DNA from: Lachnospiraceae bacterium
GTDB lineage: Bacteria; Bacillota; Clostridia; Lachnospirales; Lachnospiraceae
Assembly (NCBI GenBank): GCA_017624835.1
Contig: JAGAMG010000033.1
Span: 1-64,000 of the forward strand
DNA: 64,000 nt
Direction: 5' to 3'
Part shown: piece after piece, positions 25,801-34,054 of the stretch
Numbering within the stretch: position 1 is the stretch's first letter
Layout of the letters: the number at the start of each line of letters is the position of its first letter
Notes under the pieces: model-generated
Seen by the model: the letters and a program-made list of their open reading frames with translations, nothing else
The model's database searches: none
Told to the model about the DNA's origin: nothing
Made by a program: the position numbers and the translations under genes

Positions 25801-27013
25801 GACCAGCCATATCGAAATTCCGCCCAAGAAGCTTATGGAGGCTCCCTGGCCCATTTATACCAGACAGCTATTCATTACTAGTGGAGATAATGTCTTTTAC
25901 TCCTCGGGAGAGGGTGTTTACTATGTGCGCTGTGACGATGCCACACCATTTGTGATGGATTTTGAGTCCTATATAGGCGGCAATGTCACCGTCGGTTATC
26001 AGATAAACCAAACCATCTATGAATCCCAAATGGATGGCTTTGATACTGCATGGAATATGGTGGAAACTCCCATGATGGCAATTTCAGGTGGCAGTATCAC
26101 AACCAATGCCTCCGGCTTAACCCTTGGCACCGTAGGAGTACCGGTATTAAAGCCTCATATGAACACTAGAACTATTCGTAACAATGCAAACAGTGATATT
26201 TGGGTAACCTCAGAGTTTCTGCTGGGCAATGAAGCCCATGGAAAGCACATCCGGGTAACACCAAGGGCAGGAGTGATTAGCAACAGCTATAATAATTACT
26301 CTGATCCTGCGGCAGACCTGCTAAACGGCATTACCCTCATAGGGGACTGTGTGGCACCGGAAATTACGGGTGCGGATGTCTTGAACACGCTGCAGCTCAT
26401 TGACCGCAGTCAGATAAATGTCACTTTGGAATTAAGTGCTCAGGATGATTACAGTGGTGTAAAAGAGTTTCAGGTGGATATCTTTAATAAGGACAATGTA
26501 ATCAGCAAAACCTACACCTCGGAGGCAGACGGCTGCATCCGTATCAACATAACTGCGCTGGAGCCCATCTTTTCAGGAGATTTCACGGTAACCGTTACAG
26601 CAGTGGATAATGTGGGAAATGTAAATACGAAGGTGTATGAAATCACGGAGTTTGGTCTGGATACCAAGGTGGAGCGTATCTTAGCACCCCATGACTCGAT
26701 TTTCAAATGTGGAGAGAGCGGTATCCTGACCATTACTACATGGGGCTATGTGGAGAAGCTGGAGATAGAGTTCCCGCAGGAGCTGGTAGCCTTGGATTCT
26801 ACGCTGAACCAAACTATTTGTTATGATATTCCCACCCATACCAAGACGGAAAATATACAGTTTATGATACCGCTATATACCCCTTATTTGGATGATTATG
26901 TAATTACTGTCCGAGCATATAGAGGAGATAAGCATCTGGAGGATTATCCTAAAATGGATGTGGTTGGCGTGAGAGGAACGGTTTTAGATGAATTACGGAC
27001 AAGATTGCGATAA
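22871..27013 (+). CDS. Giant secreted surface protein with InlB_B and glycine-rich domains
   Basis: A 1380-residue exported protein with a signal peptide (residues 1 to about 28, ending SLSVKADT). In order: a Cys-bearing region with CADCG and CPYCS pairs (about residues 135-180), two Listeria-Bacteroides (InlB_B) repeats ending in LYAQW (about 240-300 and 405-455), a Gly_rich_2-type domain (TYTVPHSGLYTLTAYGAQGG and long GGGG runs, about 520-680), and Ig-like/adhesin-type beta regions to the end. There is no LPxTG motif or C-terminal anchor. AGGAAAGGA lies 6 nt before ATG 22871. Its position between the lipoprotein and the prepilin peptidase makes it a candidate pilus-associated adhesin. The end overlaps the peptidase gene by 26 bp. 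Confidence 0.85.
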   Translation: MKKKIRVFLWLLMCCFLCVPSLSVKADTIYDSPYVSFAPNGEGFTIQPWDTDYTHYEEGTTISTGITSSVRALEVGEHYYYDWERAGDVPIGKWVVEHKFSQCIHDVHRSDDYYLGLEYGRSNCFKYYNSGWIPYCADCGEILQYTYFYMNEDAVKTIDYMACGMGYDYYHLCPYCSNLEQGVYVGAHNCKAISWNKYKVVYDDNRASLPYPCYGYMNPSFHMYNNATVYEGEPVVASTKLTKNAYSCIGYEFVGWNTEPDGSGTSYADKADILNLTAYDINAEGESLATITLYAQWQKSESTLNIDAGGGKYDGKLGITSITQNYLTQYVVDDSKVTPPKGYKVTFEENGGKAVSDVTSTLHFKEWSRIQPFNGTLINHIYTFLAPSGNIDTIRANYTPDYITLPETTKANATFGGWYYDEYFTQPAGAPGDVITPTKDMTLYAQWVELWLKSKDNYTDNDRKGAVDLRWGWTTPITNQQAYKLYQSTDNKTWKQVNTAADVGSTLSVSETFDYCGYAKTYTVPHSGLYTLTAYGAQGGNYGDKSGGKGGSVSGTFWLTKGDTLTYSVGGQNSYGGGGSMTDGGFSNGGGYTIISSQKLGATLLIAGGGGGATSQQDGGAGGSSASVTGSGNTGGATGASGMAGGGGGYQSGTAGTYTAGGTTTAYTEVTGETIALKIQDRDWSGMPFLTKAEYPSEIMTGMVDEDGNQLIGTKLLCVEGSDIYVTGDGESHSPTPYMVHEDPYKGCIVDGGDVLYLYWKNCGEHGSSSVRNRDAYHMHWYDEDCNGIRRFYRKTETPLPMINTSAYGGSNYVNTAYAVSYTDKAGERQGDGAIVIRTLDIGYLDDRELDAVAAPDLAAPEKVKKDAIEPMANSNGNMVQVSWTDAEDKGTLYYHQVHSHLALTGGKMCTSNIVQNTLTTGLFGYYYLVNTDATTAVNASNGSFVGKTKTWTNVTLSSHTQYLHVAPADVAGNVGQTSHIEIPPKKLMEAPWPIYTRQLFITSGDNVFYSSGEGVYYVRCDDATPFVMDFESYIGGNVTVGYQINQTIYESQMDGFDTAWNMVETPMMAISGGSITTNASGLTLGTVGVPVLKPHMNTRTIRNNANSDIWVTSEFLLGNEAHGKHIRVTPRAGVISNSYNNYSDPAADLLNGITLIGDCVAPEITGADVLNTLQLIDRSQINVTLELSAQDDYSGVKEFQVDIFNKDNVISKTYTSEADGCIRINITALEPIFSGDFTVTVTAVDNVGNVNTKVYEITEFGLDTKVERILAPHDSIFKCGESGILTITTWGYVEKLEIEFPQELVALDSTLNQTICYDIPTHTKTENIQFMIPLYTPYLDDYVITVRAYRGDKHLEDYPKMDVVGVRGTVLDELRTRLR

Positions 27014-27719
27014 GTTTAGCAGTAGGATGGGATGTCTTCTTTTCTGCTTGGCAGTAGTGTTTTTAACCTATTACTGTTTACGAATGCTGCAAAAGCTGGA
27101 TAAAGAAGCAGAGTGCATAAAGCAGCAAAAGAAAGGCGTAAGTCCGGTATTACAATTGTGTGTGTGTATTTTAAATAGTGAGGCTGTTTTTGTATTCGGT
27201 GAGATTTGGATGTTTGGTACAGATATTTTCCCTGTAAATAGTAGGATTTGGTATGTTATGTTGTTTGCCATATTGGCAGGATGTTTGACGGCTGCTTGTA
27301 TAATGGATGTGGAAAGTTGCATGATTTATGACTACGTGTGGTGGCTTGGTATGATAGCTGGTGTGTTACTGCTGTGTATAGGAAAGTGTGACAGGATTAT
27401 GGAATTGTTACTATTTATTCTGTTACAGGAATTGTTTTTCTGTAGATTTTACGGAAGGGCGGATTGTCATGCTTTTGCAGTATGTGCCATAACAGAGACT
27501 GCTACGGGTATAGGCATGAAAGGCTATTTGATACATATGTTAGTAGCATTTTCTATGCTTGCTCTGATACAGGGGATGTGCCACAATATTAACAACAAAG
27601 GAAATTTGAAACAACCCATTCCATTTTTACCTTATATAACAGGCTCTTTTTGGATACTTATGTGTTTAAACAGTATCTTGCAAAAAACATTTCCTGCATA
27701 TTTATACAAACTTTGCTGA
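26988..27719 (+). CDS. Divergent A24 prepilin peptidase (CpaA/TadV-like)
   Basis: A 243-residue polytopic membrane protein with about six helices. The first aspartate motif reads ACIMDVESCMIYDY, and the second motif, normally GxGD, reads YGRADCHAF. Both aspartates of this aspartyl protease family thus seem kept, but the GxGD glycine is replaced. It closes the Tad locus, where a peptidase is needed to process Flp and pseudopilins. The start overlaps the surface protein gene; AGAGGA lies 10 nt upstream. Confidence 0.7.
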   Translation: MNYGQDCDKFSSRMGCLLFCLAVVFLTYYCLRMLQKLDKEAECIKQQKKGVSPVLQLCVCILNSEAVFVFGEIWMFGTDIFPVNSRIWYVMLFAILAGCLTAACIMDVESCMIYDYVWWLGMIAGVLLLCIGKCDRIMELLLFILLQELFFCRFYGRADCHAFAVCAITETATGIGMKGYLIHMLVAFSMLALIQGMCHNINNKGNLKQPIPFLPYITGSFWILMCLNSILQKTFPAYLYKLC

Positions 27720-27724
27720 TTCAT

Positions 27725-27753
27725 ACAACCCCGTTGCTCTGCAGTGGGGTTGT
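27725..27753 (+). terminator. Hairpin after the Tad locus
   Basis: ACAACCCC (27725-27732) pairs with GGGGTTGT (27746-27753). The T tract is poor (GACTTCTTTT), so this is a weak or partial terminator. Confidence 0.5.
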
Positions 27754-27781
27754 TGACTTCTTTTGAAAAAAATGATATATT
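27753..27781 (+). promoter_or_regulatory. Promoter of the amino-acid binding protein gene
   Basis: TTGACT at 27753-27758, 17-bp spacer, TATATT at 27776-27781, ending about 43 bp before the start codon. Confidence 0.7.
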
Positions 27782-27824
27782 GAGTCAAGTTCGAAATTGG
27801 TAAAACAAATAGGAGGAGATTTTT

Positions 27825-28586
27825 ATGAAGAAAGTAATTGCAATGTTACTGGCAGCAGTTTTATGTCTTGCAGCATTTACCGCATGTGGCAGTGAAGCTG
27901 CATCCGGAGACAAGGTATTGGTAGTAGGTACTAACGCAGAGTTCCCGCCCTTTGAATATATCGGGGATGATGGAGAGCCTGACGGATTTGATATCGCGTT
28001 AATCAAAGAAATTGGCAAAAAGTTGGGAATGGAAGTGCAGATTGAAAATATGGAGTTTAACTCTTTGGTTGCTGCAATCGGAACCAAAATTGATGCATCC
28101 ATCGCCGGTATGACTATTACCGAGGAACGCTTGAATGCAGTAGATTTTTCAGACCCTTATTATGAGGCTGTGCAGTATGTAATTGTTCCTGCGGATTCTA
28201 CCATTGCTACTGCTGAGGATTTGAAGAATAAGGCCATCGGTGTGCAAATGGGTACAACAGGAGAGACCATTGCATTTAAAATTGAAGGAGCTGCCGTACA
28301 GTCCTACAATAAAGCACTGGATGCAGTGAATGATTTAAATAACGGAAGAGTGGATTTGGTTATCATTGACAGAAATCCTGCAAAGGTATTTACACAAAAG
28401 TTTGAAGGAAAGGTAATTGCATTGGAAGGTGCACAGTTTGAGTTTGAATCAGAGGAATATGCAATTGCGCTTCCTAAGGGTAGTGAACTGGTTGAAAAGG
28501 TAAATCAGGCACTTGCAGAGATTAAGGCGGAAGGAACCTTTGACGAATTACTTACTCAGTATATTGATTCCGCAGAAGTAGAGTAA
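27825..28586 (+). CDS. Amino-acid ABC transporter substrate-binding lipoprotein (SBP_bac_3)
   Basis: A 253-residue lipoprotein with lipobox FTAC (Cys21). The mature protein has the normal domain order: N-lobe VGTNAEFPPFEYIGDDGEPDGFD, ASIAGMTITEERLNAVDFSDPYY, then the crossover to KAIGVQMGTTGETIA, DLVIIDRNPAK and the C-terminal AIALPKGSELVEKVNQAL. The G-x-x-x-E and D residues that bind the amino-acid backbone in this family are present. GGAGGA precedes the ATG. A terminator follows, then the permease and ATPase genes, so it is likely made in excess over the membrane parts. It is the reference for the permuted binding protein at 56 kb. Confidence 0.92.
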   Translation: MKKVIAMLLAAVLCLAAFTACGSEAASGDKVLVVGTNAEFPPFEYIGDDGEPDGFDIALIKEIGKKLGMEVQIENMEFNSLVAAIGTKIDASIAGMTITEERLNAVDFSDPYYEAVQYVIVPADSTIATAEDLKNKAIGVQMGTTGETIAFKIEGAAVQSYNKALDAVNDLNNGRVDLVIIDRNPAKVFTQKFEGKVIALEGAQFEFESEEYAIALPKGSELVEKVNQALAEIKAEGTFDELLTQYIDSAEVE

Positions 28587-28621
28587 GCGGTGTATAAATA
28601 AACAAATTTTTCATAAAAATG

Positions 28622-28655
28622 GAGGATAATGGCTTGTGCCGTTATCCTCTTTTTG
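28622..28655 (+). terminator. Terminator/attenuator between binding protein and permease genes
   Basis: A 12-bp stem (28622-28633 with 28638-28649, one T-G pair), TTGT loop and T6 tract. No clear promoter follows before 28726, so read-through probably sets permease level. Confidence 0.85.
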
Positions 28656-28725
28656 CTATTATGTATCATGTGGGTAACTATGTCAGGTTGACTGATACAA
28701 ATATTAGGAAGAATGAGGAATAGAA

Positions 28726-29424
28726 ATGGAATGGTTTAATTCAGTGATAAAGGCCATAGAAGCGGCTTTTATTACCGGGGACAGATGGAAACTTTATCTG
28801 GAAGGACTTGGAGTTACGCTTGAGGTGGCTTTTTTTGCGTCCATTATAGGTATTATTATAGGTACCATTGTAGCGTTTATGAAGCTTTCTGTTCGGAAGG
28901 ATGGGAAACCTACCTTGGCAGCACATATTGCCAATATTTATATGGATATTATTCGTGGTACACCGGTGGTATTGCAGATAATGCTTATGTGGTTTGTGTT
29001 TATGGCAGGCTGCAAGAATGGTGTTTTGGTGGCAAGTATTACCTTTGGTATCAATTCAGGTGCTTATGTGGCGGAGATTGTCCGTGCCGGTATTTTGGCA
29101 GTGGATAAGGGACAGACTGAGGCAGGACGTTCCCTTGGTTTAACACAGTTTCAGACCATGCGTTATATTGTCATTCCTCAGGCATTTAAAAATGTACTGC
29201 CCCCCTTATGTAATGAATTTATTGTGTTGATTAAGGAAACAGCCATTGTAGGTTATGTAGGGTTAAGTGACCTTACCCGTGTGGCAAATCAGATGACTTC
29301 CAAAGTATATGATGCGTTTACACCTTTGATTGGTGCGGCGATTGTTTATTTTGTAATTGTAAAGATATTAACCAAGCTGTTGGGAAGATTGGAGAGGAGG
29401 TTGCGTAAGAGTGATAATCGTTAA
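28726..29424 (+). CDS. Amino-acid ABC transporter permease
   Basis: A 232-residue HisM/GlnP-family permease. Hydrophobic helices lie at about 34-54, 78-105 and 190-215, with the EAA loop [25 protein letters not shown] and the upstream [13 protein letters not shown] typical of the family. It sits between the binding protein and the ATPase and overlaps the ATPase start by 14 bp. Confidence 0.93.
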   Translation: MEWFNSVIKAIEAAFITGDRWKLYLEGLGVTLEVAFFASIIGIIIGTIVAFMKLSVRKDGKPTLAAHIANIYMDIIRGTPVVLQIMLMWFVFMAGCKNGVLVASITFGINSGAYVAEIVRAGILAVDKGQTEAGRSLGLTQFQTMRYIVIPQAFKNVLPPLCNEFIVLIKETAIVGYVGLSDLTRVANQMTSKVYDAFTPLIGAAIVYFVIVKILTKLLGRLERRLRKSDNR

Positions 29425-30133
29425 AGACCTTCATAAAAAATTTAATGATAACCATGTATTGGCAGGGGTGAATTATCATATTCATCCGGGTGAAAAAATT
29501 GTAGTGGTAGGTCCTTCCGGTTCCGGTAAAAGTACCTTTTTGCGCTGCCTGAATCTGTTGGAAAAGCCTACCAGCGGAGAAATTTGGTTTGACGGACAGT
29601 TGATTACTGACCCAAAGACGGATATTAATAAGGTTCGCCAGCATATGGGAATGGTGTTCCAGCATTTTAATTTATTTAATAATTTGACGATTATGGAAAA
29701 TATTACATTGGCACCTACCAAGCTGAAGCTTATGGGCGAGGAAGAAGCTAAGGAGAATGCATTAAAGCTTCTTGGTAGAGTAGGGCTTGCAGAAAAGGCG
29801 GATGCCTACCCGGCATCTTTGAGCGGTGGACAAAAGCAGCGTATTGCCATTGTCCGTTCCCTTGCCATGAATCCACGGGTAATGCTTTTTGACGAGCCTA
29901 CTTCCGCCCTTGACCCGGAAATGGTGGGAGAGGTTTTGGAGGTTATGAAGGAACTGGCAGACAGTGGTATGACCATGGTAGTAGTAACTCATGAAATGGG
30001 CTTTGCCAAGGAAGTGGGAACCAAGGTGGTTTTCATGGATGGAGGAAATATTGTAGAAGAAAATACACCACAGGAGTTCTTTGCTAATCCTCAGAGTCCC
30101 AGATTACAGGAGTTTTTGTCTAAGGTACTATAA
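29411..30133 (+). CDS. Amino-acid ABC transporter ATP-binding protein (GlnQ/HisP type)
   Basis: A 240-residue ABC ATPase with Walker [11 protein letters not shown]-loop MVFQHFNLF, signature SLSGGQKQR, Walker [15 protein letters not shown] and H-loop VVTHEMGFA. It uses a GTG start at 29411 with AGGAGG 10 nt upstream, inside the permease gene. It drives import by the 27.8-29.4 kb transporter. Confidence 0.94.
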   Translation: MIIVKDLHKKFNDNHVLAGVNYHIHPGEKIVVVGPSGSGKSTFLRCLNLLEKPTSGEIWFDGQLITDPKTDINKVRQHMGMVFQHFNLFNNLTIMENITLAPTKLKLMGEEEAKENALKLLGRVGLAEKADAYPASLSGGQKQRIAIVRSLAMNPRVMLFDEPTSALDPEMVGEVLEVMKELADSGMTMVVVTHEMGFAKEVGTKVVFMDGGNIVEENTPQEFFANPQSPRLQEFLSKVL

Positions 30134-30177
30134 AAAATAGTTTTATAGGATGTTTGTGATAGAGAAGGAATGCTTAC

Positions 30178-31191
30178 ATGATAACAATTTCCTTATGCAT
30201 GATTGTAAAAAATGAAGAAAAGGTTCTTGCCCGTTGTCTGGATAGTCTGGAAGGCTTGATGGATGAAATTATTATTGTGGATACCGGTTCTACAGACAGG
30301 ACAAAGGAAATCGCAGCAGGATATACTGACAAAATCTATGATTTTGAGTGGGTGGATGATTTTAGTGCAGCCCGCAATTTTTCTTTTTCCAAGGCAACTT
30401 CAGATTATATTTATTCCGCAGATGCGGACGAAGTATTGTCAACGGAAAATTATGAGAGATTTGCGGCTCTGAAGCAGACTCTTTTGCCGGAAATTGAAAT
30501 TGTGCAGATGAAGTATGGGAATCAATTACAATTTGGTACAGTTTATAATTTTGATGAGGAATATCGTCCCAAATTGTTTAAACGGAAAAGGGATTTTGTA
30601 TGGGAGGAGGCAATTCATGAGACAGTTCGCCTTGTTCCCATTGTATATGACAGTGATATCGTAATTACCCATATGCCCCATGAAAGTCATGCAAAGCGTG
30701 ATTTGCAGAATTTCAGGAAACAGATTGCTGCCGGAAAGAGACTGTCTCCCAGACTTCAGGATATGTATGCCAGAGAATTATATTTGGCAAAGGATACGGA
30801 AGAATTATTGGCGGCAGAAAGCTACTTTCAACAAAGTGCATCAGACCCGGACAGAACTACGGATGAAGTGAAACAGGCATGCTGTATTGCAGCCCGGGCT
30901 GCAAGAGTGCGGGAGGATGCAGTAAACTTTTTAAAGTATGCTTCCAAGGTGCTGGTGCAGGAGGGGTGCTCTGAGATTTGCTGTGAAATGGGACATTTTT
31001 ATGAGGCTGTTTCGGATTGGGAGGAAGCTATTATTTGGTATTATAATGCAGCCTATGAAACAGTGCCTCTTTTAAGCCTTGGAGCAGGCGGTAAGGATGC
31101 TTTGGAAGGTCTGATACGTTGCTATGAACAGTTGGGAATGCCGGAGCAGGTAGCAGTTTATCGCAATGAGTTGGGCGAGCTTGCAAAATAG
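30178..31191 (+). CDS. Family 2 glycosyltransferase with helical C-terminus
   Basis: A 337-residue protein. Residues 1-110 form a GT-A domain (ITISLCMIVKNEEKVLARCL, IIVDTGSTDRT, DFSAARNFS) with the DxD-like YSADADEVL. The rest is alpha-helical and TPR-like. This arrangement is common in bacterial GT2 proteins similar to SunS and WaaE. The acceptor is unknown and no capsule or wall genes are adjacent. GAAGGAA precedes the ATG. Confidence 0.88.
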   Translation: MITISLCMIVKNEEKVLARCLDSLEGLMDEIIIVDTGSTDRTKEIAAGYTDKIYDFEWVDDFSAARNFSFSKATSDYIYSADADEVLSTENYERFAALKQTLLPEIEIVQMKYGNQLQFGTVYNFDEEYRPKLFKRKRDFVWEEAIHETVRLVPIVYDSDIVITHMPHESHAKRDLQNFRKQIAAGKRLSPRLQDMYARELYLAKDTEELLAAESYFQQSASDPDRTTDEVKQACCIAARAARVREDAVNFLKYASKVLVQEGCSEICCEMGHFYEAVSDWEEAIIWYYNAAYETVPLLSLGAGGKDALEGLIRCYEQLGMPEQVAVYRNELGELAK

Positions 31192-31282
31192 TGCCCTGAA
31201 AATACATATGCACGGTGATAAGTATTTGAGGAATAAATATATAAGACATATATAAAAGACATATATACAGAAAGGCATAATT

Positions 31283-32347
31283 ATGAATTGGGAAGAAAAT
31301 GTACGAAAAGTAGTACCCTATGTGGCTGGCGAGCAGCCCAATAAACAGAATATGATTAAATTGAACACCAATGAGTGTCCGTATCCGCCGGCTCCCGGAG
31401 TGGAAAAATTGGCAGCAGGCATGAATTGTGATGCACTGCGTTTATATCCGGATTCCAATACTACCCCCTTGGTGGATGCATTGGCAGAATATTATGGGGT
31501 AAGCTCTAAGCAGGTATTTGTGGGAGTTGGTTCCGATGATGTGTTAGCTATGGCGTTTCTGACTTTCTTTAATAGTGACAAGCCCATTCTGTTTCCGGAT
31601 GTAACCTATTCCTTTTATGATGTGTGGGCAGACCTGTACAGGATTCCTTACAAAACCTGCGCGTTGGATGAAAACTGGCATATTTGCCCGTCTGATTATA
31701 AACAGCCTAACGGTGGTATTATTTTCCCCAATCCCAATGCCCCAACCGGTTTGTTGGAAAGTCTTGATGTGGTAGAGGAAATTTTGGAAGCTAACCGGGA
31801 TGTGATTGTGATAGTGGACGAGGCATATATTGATTTTGGTGGAACCAGCGCCCTTTCCCTTTTAGAAAAATATGATAACCTTCTGGTGGTACAGACCTTT
31901 TCCAAGTCCCGGGCGATGGCAGGACTTAGAATCGGTTTTTGTATTGGTAGCGAAAAACTCATCGGTTATTTGAATGATGTAAAATTTTCCTTTAACTCCT
32001 ATACCATGAATATGCCCTCCCAGGTGCTTGGTGTGGAAGCGGTAAAGGATGATGCATATTTTAAGGAGACAACGGGCAAAATTATTGCAACCAGAGAGCG
32101 CGTAAAGAAGGAGCTTAAGGAATTGGGCTTTAGTTTCCCCGATTCCATGGCAAACTTTGTGTTTGCATCCCATGAGAATGTTCCGGCGGAAAAAATCTTT
32201 AAGGCACTGCGGGAAGCGGATATTTATGTTCGCTATTGGAATAAGCCCAGAATCAATAATTCTCTGCGAATTACCATCGGAACGGATGAAGAGATGGACA
32301 GGCTGATAGCATTTTTGAAGCAGGAATTAGGAAAAATTGAGGTATAA
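31283..32347 (+). CDS. hisC: Histidinol-phosphate aminotransferase
   Basis: A 354-residue class II-like PLP aminotransferase (fold type I). The Schiff-base lysine is K208 in QTFSKSRAMAGLRIGF. Other family features are LNTNECPYPP near the N-terminus, IIFPNPNAPTG, DEAYIDFGG and the closing RITIGTDEEM. It converts imidazole-acetol phosphate and glutamate to histidinol phosphate. It is isolated from other his genes here, so a related aromatic or other aminotransferase role remains possible. GAAAGG precedes the ATG; short repeats of AAGACATATAT lie at about 31240-31268. Confidence 0.88.
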   Translation: MNWEENVRKVVPYVAGEQPNKQNMIKLNTNECPYPPAPGVEKLAAGMNCDALRLYPDSNTTPLVDALAEYYGVSSKQVFVGVGSDDVLAMAFLTFFNSDKPILFPDVTYSFYDVWADLYRIPYKTCALDENWHICPSDYKQPNGGIIFPNPNAPTGLLESLDVVEEILEANRDVIVIVDEAYIDFGGTSALSLLEKYDNLLVVQTFSKSRAMAGLRIGFCIGSEKLIGYLNDVKFSFNSYTMNMPSQVLGVEAVKDDAYFKETTGKIIATRERVKKELKELGFSFPDSMANFVFASHENVPAEKIFKALREADIYVRYWNKPRINNSLRITIGTDEEMDRLIAFLKQELGKIEV

Positions 32348-32350
32348 TAA

Positions 32351-33142
32351 ATGGATGCATATCAGGATTTTGCCTATGTGTATGATGAATTGATGGATGC
32401 CACACCCTATGAAGAATGGTGCGGCAGAATACATAAGCTGATACAGGAATACGGAGTGTCCAAGCCCAAACGAGATGCGGAAGATTTATTGGATTCTGAG
32501 CGGAATCTGGTGGTAGATTTGGGCTGCGGAACAGGCACCTTGACAGAGCTTTTGTACAAATTGGGCTATGATATGATTGGCATTGACAATTCTTCGGAAA
32601 TGTTAAATGTTGCCATGGAAAAGAGAGGGGAAACAGGTTCTGAGATTCTCTATCTTTTGCAGGACATGCGGGAGCTGGAGTTGTATAGTACCGTGGGGAC
32701 GGTAGTCAGTGTCTGTGATTCGGTGAATTATATTTTAGAGGAAGAAGAGCTTTTGGAAACCTTTTCTTTGGTAAATAATTATCTGTATCCCGGTGGTATT
32801 TTCATTTTTGATTTTAATACAGACTATAAATATCGTGAGATTATCGGTGATGCCACTATTGCGGAGAATCGTGAGGATTGCAGCTTTATCTGGGAAAATT
32901 ATTATGATCCGGAAACCTCTGTGAATGAGTATGATTTAACCATATTTGTGCAGGAGGAAGAGGAGATTTTCCGTAGGTTTACGGAGACTCATTATCAGAG
33001 AGGTTATACGCCTGAACAGATGGTAAAATTGATAGAGCAGGCGGGTATGAAACTGATGGAAATGAAGGATGCGGATACCGGGGAAGCGGTAACTAAGGAA
33101 AGCCAGAGAGTGTATATAGTGGCAAAAGAATGTGGTAAATAA
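32351..33142 (+). CDS. Class I SAM-dependent methyltransferase
   Basis: A 263-residue protein with motif I VVDLGCGTGTLTELLYK, the acidic post-I end MIGIDNSSEM, LQDMRELEL and a typical C-terminal strand set. It begins 3 bp after hisC and is closely followed by hslO. The substrate cannot be told from sequence. Confidence 0.88.
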   Translation: MDAYQDFAYVYDELMDATPYEEWCGRIHKLIQEYGVSKPKRDAEDLLDSERNLVVDLGCGTGTLTELLYKLGYDMIGIDNSSEMLNVAMEKRGETGSEILYLLQDMRELELYSTVGTVVSVCDSVNYILEEEELLETFSLVNNYLYPGGIFIFDFNTDYKYREIIGDATIAENREDCSFIWENYYDPETSVNEYDLTIFVQEEEEIFRRFTETHYQRGYTPEQMVKLIEQAGMKLMEMKDADTGEAVTKESQRVYIVAKECGK

Positions 33143-33152
33143 TGGAGGAAAT

Positions 33153-34034
33153 ATGGCGGATTATATTGTAAGAGCAACGGCGGCAAACGCCCAGATAAGA
33201 GCCTTTGCCTGCACTACAAGGGAAATGGTGGAGACGGCGAGAGCGTCCCATAATACCAGCCCCGTAGTAACGGCAGCTCTGGGAAGACTTTTAAGTGCCG
33301 GAGCCATGATGGGAAGTATGTTAAAGGGAGACAAGGATTTACTTACCTTACAGATAAAGGGAGACGGTCCGGTAAATGGCTTGACCGTTACGGCGGATTC
33401 CCGGGGAAATGTAAAAGGCTATGCCAATGTCCCGGATGTAATCTTACCGGCTAATTCCATAGGAAAGCTGGATGTGGCAGGTGCTTTGGGACAGGGCATT
33501 TTGAGTGTAATTAAGGATATGGGATTAAAGGAGCCCTATGTGGGACAGACTGCATTGCAGACCGGTGAAATTGCAGAGGATTTAACCTATTATTTTGCCA
33601 CCTCGGAGCAGGTACCTTCCTGTGTGGGACTTGGCGTGTTGATGGAAAAGGATAACACGGTAAAGCAGGCAGGAGGCTTTATTGTGCAGTTAATGCCCTT
33701 TGCGGAGGATTCTGTAATTGAGAAGCTGGAAGAAAACCTGTCTAGGATACAGTCAGTGACAAGTATTTTGGATGCAGGAAATACCCCGGAACAGATGCTG
33801 GAGCTTTTGCTGGAGGGGATGGAGCCTGAAATCATGGATACCATGCCTACCAAGTTTTATTGTAATTGTGAAAAGGCAAGGGTGGAAAAGGCATTAATCA
33901 GTATTGGAAAAGCAGAATTGCAGAGTATGATTGATGATGGTGAGGAGATAGAAATCAATTGCCATTTTTGTAATACAAAATATACCTTTACCGTGGATGA
34001 ATTAAAAGCACTTCGTAAAAAAGCGTTAAGATAA
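33153..34034 (+). CDS. hslO: Hsp33 redox-regulated chaperone
   Basis: A 293-residue Hsp33 homologue. The N-terminal core has TSPVVTAALGRLLSAGAMMG and LTLQIKGDGPV. The C-terminal redox switch has the CxC pair in FYCNCEKARVE and the CxxC pair in INCHFCNTKYTF, which bind zinc when reduced and form disulfides under oxidative stress. Start 33153 is preceded by GGAGGA just after the methyltransferase stop. Confidence 0.95.
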   Translation: MADYIVRATAANAQIRAFACTTREMVETARASHNTSPVVTAALGRLLSAGAMMGSMLKGDKDLLTLQIKGDGPVNGLTVTADSRGNVKGYANVPDVILPANSIGKLDVAGALGQGILSVIKDMGLKEPYVGQTALQTGEIAEDLTYYFATSEQVPSCVGLGVLMEKDNTVKQAGGFIVQLMPFAEDSVIEKLEENLSRIQSVTSILDAGNTPEQMLELLLEGMEPEIMDTMPTKFYCNCEKARVEKALISIGKAELQSMIDDGEEIEINCHFCNTKYTFTVDELKALRKKALR

Positions 34035-34054
34035 CAGGGATAGGAAGGAAGCAT

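Noticed and set aside
31235-31270. Regulatory repeat array upstream of hisC
   Set aside because: Two AAGACATATAT copies in an AT-rich leader are too few and too simple to support a claim.
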